This document shows positions 50,706 to 64,000 of a stretch of DNA of 64,000 nt, piece by piece (position 1 is the stretch's first letter; each line of letters starts with the position of its first letter). This DNA is from Elysia crispata (Eukaryota > Mollusca > Gastropoda > Plakobranchidae). The notes under the pieces are model-generated. The model ran no database searches and was not told where the DNA came from. It worked only from the letters and a program-made list of their open reading frames with translations. The stretch is taken from NCBI GenBank assembly GCA_033675545.1, contig JAWDGP010004637.1, positions 197,001 to 261,000 of the forward strand. The letters are read 5' to 3'. The position numbers were made by a program, and so were the translations under genes.

Positions 50706-51384
50706 CTTGTTCAGTTATGCACTAATTTCAATAAAAAAAAAATCTCTGAAACATAAAAAAGAGATTGCAAAAGAGAAAAAGACAAAGATACAATTATGAA
50801 AAAAAAGTTTATAGTACAATTCAAAATAAAGATGAAATCATTCACAACCAACTATTGTTAACACGAAGGAAATTTTAAAAAAAGATAATCTTTGCACAAA
50901 AACATTACAAACAACTTTTTTTTTAATCCTAGCTCTAGAAATTTAATTTGTTGTCCGAGGTTCCAAATGAAATTTAAAGGGTGCACCAGCATAGTAAAAC
51001 ACAACCATTGGGGATGATATATTGTCTGTTTTGTTACATTTCATGGAACACTAACTTTGCTGCTGGCAGCAGTATAAAATTACACAAGGCCAATATTAAT
51101 TATTATGTAAATTTGCCAGAAAAAATTCTCTTTTATTTCACAATACAAATTGTAGTCAAGGCAGTTTATGTATTAGACAATAATGTTAATAGCAGCAATA
51201 AGTCTGATTACCTTGGACTTGGTCCAAACAATGTCTATTTATAATAACAAGTTTTTCCGTTTAGTTACCCTTGAAATTATTTATGTTTGATGACATCAAC
51301 ATTTTTTGCTTTAACATTATATATATTAAACATTGGACTATACTTGAGTTGAAGTCGGATGAGTTGATCTTTGGTTATGTTGAT

Positions 51385-51760
51385 TTAATTTCCTAGTAAC
51401 TGAACCAGCCCCTCTATCTGTAAAATAAACAGATGTGTTGACTTCAACATAACCATTAAAACCTCTGTTGATTGTACTTTTCTTGTCCAGATCATTATCT
51501 GTCTTGTAAAATCAAACGGATGTGTAGATGCTAATTTTCACTTGCTACTCATCAATGATCTATACTTAGTAGAGAAGGGATCTTGGGATGGTGCCAACAG
51601 CTTGTATTAGTGACGTACCATTGGTCTAAGCATGTTAGAATACTTTAAATCCCGCCCACTTGATTGCTCAGAGCTAATCGTGCATAGCGTAATGCCTTTT
51701 CCTTCGCATTATAGCGATCTATACATCCCAAACCCGTCGAGACTGTAGACAATATACAGA
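51385..51760. repeat. Dispersed repeat, copy 2 (TAF3 5' intron)
   Basis: Same block order as 16985-17470: GAACCAGCCCCTCTATCT, GACTTCAACATAACC, GTTGATTGTACTTTTCTTG, TGTAAAATCAAA, CATTGGTCTAAGCATGTTAG, CCACTTGATTG and CTATACATCC. Homology continues despite many substitutions, indicating an old interspersed family. Confidence 0.7.
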
Positions 51761-53788
51761 ATTGTCAAATGACTTATGAGTATGATGGTTCTGGTCAGTG
51801 ACTGGAGCCAGGCACCACAGCCACAGCACATGCTCGGTCATAGTTTGATGCGCATGAGCACGAGCATTCACTGAGCCAAATATCACCAGCAGGCTAGATA
51901 TAGTCCACTGACAGGAATTTTGGTGATGGGACAAAAGCACACTTTCGTAACAATTGAAGAATGGTGAATGCATTGCTGGGTCTACGGCTTAAGAGGGAAA
52001 AGGCGGGTAGGGATGCGTGCAGCACTCAAGACTCATCGGTGTGTTAGTATATGCCCAACAATGCTAGCTCCAGCGATCGTAAATTTCAGTCTAAATAAGA
52101 CAATGTGTGGCGATGTATTTCCACTTTCAGTATGGGTGATTTTTTGTTAGCTCCACAAAGTTGACAAACTTTAGATCTATCTACAAATTCAGCTGGCAGA
52201 GCGCATTCCCTTCACTCATCTTTTTCACATCAATACAGCCACTTGTAAAATTCAGACCCAGCAAAAAAAATCAACTTCCATCTTTTGAAAAAAAAATATA
52301 CACCCCCCCCCCCCCAAAAGCATTGTACATGTGTATCATCAAGCGCGGTGACACAGGTCACGCCATTTGCTCTTCATGGATGTACGTAAAACACAGTGAA
52401 GTCCCTTTATAAACATTGATGTATGTAAAACACAATAAAGTCTCTTGATTTTATCCTAGATTCTTACAGTTGTGTTGATCTGACGGTTGTATTGATGTCA
52501 TAAATCCCCCAGCTACATCAACTTAACCATAGTTGACTGTACCAGATTTTCCATAACTTTATTTCAAAGCCCAAAATCTTCTTTGAGAAGCATTAGATGA
52601 TTAGTTAGAGAGGCAGAAGATTGGACTGTTTGTAAAAAACACAATACGTTTAGAAGAGTTATTAAAATGAATATTTTTTGTTCACCAAATGAACTTAAAA
52701 TACATTTATCAAGGCAAATATTGCAAACTGAAAACTTAATGTAGTATAACTTGTTTCATAGGTTGCTTTTTTCACACCCATTTGGAATGAGGAAAAGGAT
52801 TTAGAGAATAAAATAACTGATTTTAAATGTGAAAAATGCACACAACAGTAACTTATGATTTTGCACTCAAAACCACAGTCCCATTGATATTTTCCACAAG
52901 AGGCACTTTTCTACAGCAGCTATTTTTGCAAAACATTTACATGACTATTTCAAAAAATTGTTTTAATGACTACAACTAGGTTTTGCAATTTAACTTTCTG
53001 AAATGAATGTTGAGATCCACAATAAAGGAGTGTGAAATTCAGTTGAGGTCACAAGGCTAATGTTGGAAAGAAGATTTTTTATTGATTAAAGGGTAGAAAA
53101 GTAGTTCATTTAATTCAACAAACTTTTATTGCACATCGATGTAGGTAGACATTTTCTGTGAATAATAAAAAATTTTTCAATACAAACCAATGACATCTAA
53201 TTGGATCAGTGGATCTTGGTGACTAGTCTTAAAATTCTGGTATTATTGCAGTCATGGACCAAATTTACCCAAAAGCTTTAAAATTGTATTTTACTTAAAG
53301 AATTTGATATGCTGAACACAAATATGAAGGTTTTAGTCGTAAATGAATACTTTTCCAGATATAGGCAATAATGTGTTGCTCTAAAATCCCATTAAAGTAC
53401 AAATTTCGATTTTGTCGGGAAACATTCAATTGTGAAGCCTAACATGAGATGGGCCAATATCCTCAATTTTATCAAAAATTTTAAGACTTGAAAAGGGTGT
53501 CAAAAAAAAAACATGAAGAAAAGATTTCAATGATTGTTGGAACAATGCTTCAGATTAATGATGGTTTGATAATATGATGCGCCTATTTTATGATTTTAAA
53601 CAGATACCAACACAGTTTAAACGTCTTACACTGTTACAGATATAAAATTGAAAGCTGAGAAATCAACAAGAGATTTCAAGAACCAAGACTTGTAAACCAA
53701 TAGAGATGTATCCAAAACAGGGGTAAGAAATATTTATGCAATAATATGAAATTAATATAGTTCTCCTAAACATAGCCATGTAAGCCAC

Positions 53789-53816
53789 AGATCTGATCTA
53801 GATGTAGATCTAGATG
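53789..53816. repeat. GATCTAG palindromic simple repeat
   Basis: AGATCTGATCTAGATGTAGA and following TCTAGATG, about 110 bp beyond the donor of the candidate first TAF3 exon. Same motif type as the clusters beside the RPN1/IPO9 promoter. Confidence 0.65.
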
Positions 53817-53926
53817 AAATCTATCTTAGCAAAATCCCACATCTAGTATTTATAAGCATTTTGTCGCTTGATTAGATTCAAGTTTCTACTATCGTTTAAG
53901 CACGCAATAGAGAAAAATATGCATAC

Positions 53927-54090
53927 CTGCACCTGAATCAGTGTATTTCCAGATAAGAACAGCTTTTAACGAGCTTTTATTTTATGACACAAAATATTGT
54001 GGAACAGAGGGAAAAGTAGGATGATCATTTCCTGAGCTGCTTGGTATTGTTTGATCGCCATCTTGAAAACTAAAGTAGCTTGGAGTCTTG
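53927..54090 (-). other. TAF3: Candidate first exon (5' UTR) of TAF3 with a short upstream ORF
   Basis: Read on the minus strand, TCAAGATGGCGATC (YY1-like AAnATGGCG) opens a short frame, MAIKQYQAAQEM..., of about 31 codons that ends before a strong donor (CAGGTATGC) at 53927. The position 3.3 kb upstream of the candidate micro-exon and the housekeeping-type motif suggest a transcription start near 54.07-54.09 kb. The short frame would then be an upstream ORF. This is inference from motif and splice-site strength. Confidence 0.4.
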
Positions 54091-55197
54091 GGCTGGATTA
54101 TAGAAATGTATAATCATTTTCTTTTCTCTCATTTTATAAGGGTTACAGAAAATAGATATAAAATAATAGATAAATGATAACGTCAAATAAAAATTTTAAT
54201 CTACAAGTATGTCAGTTAATTCACGGATTTCAAAAAGTGTATGTCAATCCAAACCAGTTTATTTTTTTCCGGTAAGTTAGGGTGCGCTGGGAAATACTTG
54301 ACGATGGTTGCGTATGACGCCAAGCTTTTATAATAAAACTATCGTTCCTATTTCCATATGAAAGGATTACAAGGCCTAGGTTTCGCCTTTTCAGCTTACG
54401 TTGTTTGATTTGAGGACTGCTTATCTCAAAGTGTAGTAAAAATTAACTTAGTGGCGATCGGTTTTTACTTATTTAAGAAGATAATGATCGACTTATGTTT
54501 TACAATACAAACTGCATGAGTACCGCAGCATGGATTTAAATTGCTTGGAATATATTATCTTTCTTTCTGTATATATAGAGGTCTAGATCTTTTGGAATTT
54601 TCTGTTATATTCCGGTCTAAATACGATTTTGATTTTTTAAGGTTTGAAGGATAGACCTTGTGGTTTGAAATTAATAAAAAAAAAAAAAGACTTGCCCCAA
54701 CATGAAATGCAGATCTCATAAGCTTACAACTAGATCTAATATTGACAGAGGTAGCTAACTGTTGCAAATCTTTATTGTGCAGGGCAAGGGTAGATTTTCA
54801 GGAAATCCATAAATTTTGTTGGTCCCAATCCATATTTCAGATGTTTTCATTCAATCTTGCAAAACCAAGAGGCAATGCAGTACTCATCATGCATGGCCCT
54901 CTTACAGCCTAAACGTTACAGTTTTTTTTTTCATTCACTGCCCTTGCTCCCTGCCATCACTTAAGTTTCTTGGATTTTGAATATTTGATTGTGGGGTTTT
55001 GTTTTGTTTTGTTGTGTTCTACAAAGACTGGCTAGGATCCATGTATGAAAATCTAGGAAAAAAAAATCTTTGTTGGCACTGAAGGTGTTTTAAAATTTTT
55101 CATTCAAATATTGATTATCAGCCTTAACTTGATTATTTTTTTCTTCCTTGATTTTAGAAGTACTGAGGGATCAGATTTGACCACCAAACACAGAACT
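54091..55197. promoter_or_regulatory. Divergent region between TAF3 and ARL6
   Basis: About 1.1 kb between the presumed TAF3 start and the ARL6 start codon. It includes GTTGCGTATGACGCC at about 54307, which loosely resembles an RFX X-box (a ciliary-gene element) but departs from consensus in the second half. A 3' splice acceptor (TTGATTTTAG) at about 55158 suggests that ARL6 has an upstream untranslated exon in this stretch. Confidence 0.35.
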
Positions 55198-55776
55198 ATG
55201 GGCTTTTTCGATTCATTAGCACAGTGGCTTGGAGTAAAAAAGAAGGAAGTTAACGTGCTGGTTGTTGGATTAGACAATAGTGGAAAATCTACAATCATTA
55301 ATCATTTCAAGCCTCCAGAATTAAAGAATCATGAGATAGTTCCAACTGTGGGCTTTAATGTGGAAAAGTTCAAGTCTAAAGCACTGGCTTTCACAGCACT
55401 TGATATGTCAGGACAGGGACGGTATCGCAATTTGTGGGAACAGTACTACAAAGAATGTGATGGTATAATATTTGTCATCGACAGCAGTGACAAACTGAGG
55501 ATGGTGGTTGCTAAAGATGAGCTGGACCTTCTTCTTCAGCATGCAGAACTGAAAGACAAGAGAATTCCTATTTTATTTTTTGCAAACAAAATGGATGCTA
55601 GAGAGTCAGTGTCCAGTGTGAAATGCTCTCATCTAATGGGCCTTGAAACACTGAGGGACAAGCCATGGCATATATGTGCTAGCAATGCTTTGACAGGGGA
55701 TGGATTGCATGAGGGTGTTGACTGGCTTACAGATCAGCTGAAGGATGTACTTGAAAAGAAGTCACGGAAAAAATGA
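55198..55776 (+). CDS. ARL6: ADP-ribosylation factor-like 6 (BBS3), single-exon, 192 aa
   Basis: ARF-family GTPase that recruits the BBSome coat to membranes for traffic to cilia. The start at 55198 gives MGFFDS with Gly2 available for N-myristoylation; the frame is open further upstream but without similarity. P-loop GLDNSGKS at residues 24-31 (Ser at the position of human Thr31), switch I PTVGF, the ARL6-type [22 protein letters not shown], and [20 protein letters not shown] are all present. Human ARL6 is 186 aa. Unlike the human gene, which has several coding exons, this copy has no intron in the coding sequence. The C-terminus ends in a basic KKSRKK. AATAAA lies at 55845-55850. Confidence 0.93.
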   Translation: MGFFDSLAQWLGVKKKEVNVLVVGLDNSGKSTIINHFKPPELKNHEIVPTVGFNVEKFKSKALAFTALDMSGQGRYRNLWEQYYKECDGIIFVIDSSDKLRMVVAKDELDLLLQHAELKDKRIPILFFANKMDARESVSSVKCSHLMGLETLRDKPWHICASNALTGDGLHEGVDWLTDQLKDVLEKKSRKK

Positions 55777-55844
55777 TGTGAAGATTTTTATTGTTGTATT
55801 AGCTTTAGTAACAAAGGAAAAAAAAAGCTATCTATACATTGTTA

Positions 55845-55850
55845 AATAAA
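55845..55850 (+). terminator. ARL6: ARL6 poly(A) signal
   Basis: AATAAA 68 bp after the ARL6 stop codon; the usual cleavage position would fall about 15-25 bp later. An A9 run at 55819-55827 lies between the stop and this signal. Confidence 0.6.
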
Positions 55851-55869
55851 ATTCATGAGTGTACACATG

Positions 55870-62018
<6,149 letters not shown>

Positions 62019-62284
62019 TTTCTCTCTTACTTTTTGTTTCTCTATCTACATATCAACTATTTCTCTATGAATAATGTACGTATGCTCTTTGTTTCCTTTT
62101 CCTCAATACATCTCTCTATCCTTCTCTCATACACATTTCCATCTTGTCTCTCCCCGCCCCCCCTCTCTCGTAACTTATCTCACCCCATTTTGCTTTCTCT
62201 CCTCTCTATCTCTCTTCTAGTTTCTCCATCATTCTGCAAGTGAACGTTTTATAATAAACTTCTAATAAACCAATTACAAACTAT

Positions 62285-62286
<2 letters not shown>

Positions 62287-62354
<68 letters not shown>
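62287..62354. repeat. (CT)n microsatellite
   Basis: About 68 bp CT run, 270 bp after the previous one. Confidence 0.97.
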
Positions 62355-62356
<2 letters not shown>

Positions 62357-62765
62357 AGAATTACCAAATACTGTAATACACTATGAAGGAAACTATTATT
62401 ATCAGCATGTGAGTAAGTTACACATAAATGGTTCGATTCAACATCACTGCAGGGAGATATATACCCTCTCTTTGGCATGCATAATAATTATGTGCTTTGC
62501 TTTAACGGCGTCTAATAAAAACTTGTCTTCAGTGGTAGATTTAAAATACAGCTGCATTGGTTGCAGCCTTGAAAATGACGCCGGACAGAGTGTCCTATGG
62601 AGTAATGCCAAACAATAATAATTGTACGGACGATTAAATGGCGTGTCAAGTTTTAAGGTCATTAATTGGGATGTTATTGTTCAGCACGTCTCACACCCTG
62701 ATCGACCTTTTTGTGCCAGCTGCCGGAATTGATGTTGGAATGAATAGGGCTTAACAACATCTGGG

Positions 62766-62766
62766 C

Positions 62767-62804
<38 letters not shown>

Positions 62805-62813
62805 ATATATATA
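62766..62813. repeat. (CA)n(TA)n compound microsatellite at mariner insertion point
   Basis: CA repeats (62766-62790) followed by TA repeats to 62813, where the mariner terminal repeat begins. The TA run supplies the TA target dinucleotide. Confidence 0.9.
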
Positions 62814-64000
62814 CGAGGGCAGGCTGATAATTAAGTTCCGTTTAATCATAACTTTTTAATTTTTCACAGCATATACATAAACAATACGTCAAACGAAAGC
62901 TTAATATCTCAGCTACATACTTAGCACTCTATTTTTCGATGTAGTCACCGTCGCGTTCAACACACCGCCTCCAACGTTTCACTAGTTGGCTCACGCCGTC
63001 AGCGAAGAATTCAGACGGCTGTCCACGGCACCATCTGCGAACATCTGCGATAAATTCCTCATCATTGTCATAGTGATGGCCCTTCAGGTACTTCTTGAGT
63101 TGGGGAAACAAATAATAGTCAGAGGGGGCAAGATCGGGGCTGTATGCAGGGTGAGGTAGGGTCGTAAGTTCCAGCTGCCTTAAGGCGTCCTGAGTTTGGC
63201 GACTGGTGTGCGGGCGCGCATTGTCGTGTTGCAGGATTGAGTCCTTATCACGCCGAATACGTCTGAGTCGGAGTTTGAGAGCTCGAAGTGTTGAAATATA
63301 TCGCTCAGAGTTCACAGTTTGCCCTTGCTCCAGAAATTCCATGTGGACCACTCCCTCCATGTCCCAGAAAACGGTGAACAAGACCTTTCTTGCAGAGGCA
63401 ACAACCTTGAACTTCCTTGGACTTGGAGAAGTTTTGTGCCTATACTCCATCGATTGGGCTTTACATTCTGGATCGTAGTGGTGGACCCAGGATTCGTCTC
63501 CAGTCACAATGCGTTGCAGAAATGCTTCTCCCTCTGCATTGTAACGCTCTAAGAGTTGAGTACACATGTCCTTTCTCTGCGCTTTCATCTCTACAGTGAG
63601 CTGTCTTGGGACCCAACGGGCAGAGACTTTTCGGTAACCCAGTACAGTTGTGGCGATATGGTGCACTCGTTCTTTCGAAATGCCTACTTCATCTGCAATT
63701 TCCTTTTGTTTGACCCTTCGATTAGCTCTAATCATGCAGTCAACTTTCTCTCGATGAGCCGTGTCCGATGCGGAAAGGGGCCTACCCGAACGCTTTCGAT
63801 CACGCAGAATTGTCTCTCTGGGGTCTTCCCCTTTAAAAATTCTCACCCATTTGCGAACTGCACAGTCTGAAATGCACATTTCACCATAAACTGTCTTCAT
63901 TCTTGCATGAATGTTTGCAGCAGAACATCCCTCAGCTGCCAAAAACTCGATAACAGAGCGCTGTTTGATGAGAAGGTCATTGGAAGTCGCCATTGTCTCA
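62814..64000 (-). mobile_element. mariner transposon (3' end and full transposase; 5' end beyond window)
   Basis: The 3' terminus is CGAGGGCAGGCTGATAATTA(AGTTCCG), preceded by TA, matching the CGAGGG...AAGTTCC form of mariner terminal repeats. The transposase fills 62929-63993. The partner repeat and second TA should lie just past 64000. Confidence 0.85.
62929..63993 (-). CDS. mariner transposase, intact DD34D, 354 aa
   Basis: Cut-and-paste transposase of the Tc1/mariner superfamily. The frame is uninterrupted from ATG at 63993 to the stop at 62929; mariner transposases are usually about 345-355 aa. Residues ~1-110 hold two helix-turn-helix DNA-binding parts (HTH_48-like start SVIEFLAAEGCSAANI; GRPLSAS linker; KEIADEVGISKERVHHI). 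WVPRQLT (127-133) is the interdomain linker. The catalytic core has TGDESWVHHYDPE with Asp166, HDNARPHT with Asp257, and YSPDLAPSDYYLF with Asp292. The 34 residues between the second and third Asp are the mariner signature. All key residues are present, so recent or current activity is possible. Only the N-terminal edge touches the window end. Confidence 0.95.
   Translation of the reverse strand: MATSNDLLIKQRSVIEFLAAEGCSAANIHARMKTVYGEMCISDCAVRKWVRIFKGEDPRETILRDRKRSGRPLSASDTAHREKVDCMIRANRRVKQKEIADEVGISKERVHHIATTVLGYRKVSARWVPRQLTVEMKAQRKDMCTQLLERYNAEGEAFLQRIVTGDESWVHHYDPECKAQSMEYRHKTSPSPRKFKVVASARKVLFTVFWDMEGVVHMEFLEQGQTVNSERYISTLRALKLRLRRIRRDKDSILQHDNARPHTSRQTQDALRQLELTTLPHPAYSPDLAPSDYYLFPQLKKYLKGHHYDNDEEFIADVRRWCRGQPSEFFADGVSQLVKRWRRCVERDGDYIEK

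Noticed and set aside
54300-54330. X-box-like sequence upstream of ARL6
   Set aside because: Would be attractive for a ciliary gene, but GTTGCG-TAT-GACGCC departs from the RFX consensus in its second half; kept only as a remark.
55111-55197. N-terminal extension of the ARL6 open frame
   Set aside because: The upstream 29 residues are Ile/Phe-rich translation of intron/UTR sequence crossing a splice acceptor; the MGFF start aligns with the family and gives the myristoylation glycine.

Overview
The window looks like nuclear DNA of an invertebrate animal, most likely a gastropod mollusc. The evidence is AT-rich sequence, intron-rich GT-AG genes, metazoan housekeeping orthologues, and many simple repeats and transposon relics. 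The species call is inference only. No bacterial, organellar, rRNA or CRISPR feature was seen.

Four cellular genes account for almost all of the real coding sequence. (1) RPN1 (ribophorin I, an oligosaccharyltransferase subunit) is on the minus strand; its first five coding exons lie between 3744 and the left edge. (2) IPO9 (importin-9) is on the plus strand, complete in 25 exons from 3966 to 24308, giving a continuous 1031-residue reading frame. RPN1 and IPO9 start head to head, 221 bp apart. (3) TAF3 (TFIID subunit 3) is on the minus strand, complete in nine coding exons from 49828 down to 40449 (1165 residues). It has an N-terminal histone fold, a long charged middle with AT-hook motifs, and a C-terminal PHD finger. 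Probable 5' untranslated exons lie near 50.57 kb and 53.93-54.09 kb. (4) ARL6/BBS3, a ciliary small GTPase, is on the plus strand as one uninterrupted coding exon (55198-55776), divergent from TAF3.

The remainder is introns and intergenic DNA full of mobile-element remains. These are: a pogo/Tigger transposase relic and a LINE 3' tail in IPO9 intron 1; a Penelope-like relic beside a 478-bp terminal-inverted-repeat element in intron 4; a TTAA-flanked piggyBac-type MITE in intron 6; a 165-bp tandem duplication in intron 8; and, between IPO9 and TAF3 (24.3-40.4 kb), a degenerate cassette resembling proteins of large virus-like DNA elements, a LINE reverse-transcriptase fragment and a hAT-like relic. 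TAF3 introns hold further TIR/TTAA elements. The right end carries an intact 354-residue mariner transposase (62929-63993, minus) with one terminal repeat at 62814; its other end lies beyond the window.

The cellular genes are not a functional cluster; they share only head-to-head arrangements, (RPN1|IPO9) and (TAF3|ARL6). No clearly new system was found. The points most worth a second look are the virus-like relic at 29.4-30.5 kb, the intact mariner, the intronless ARL6, and the AT-hooks in TAF3.
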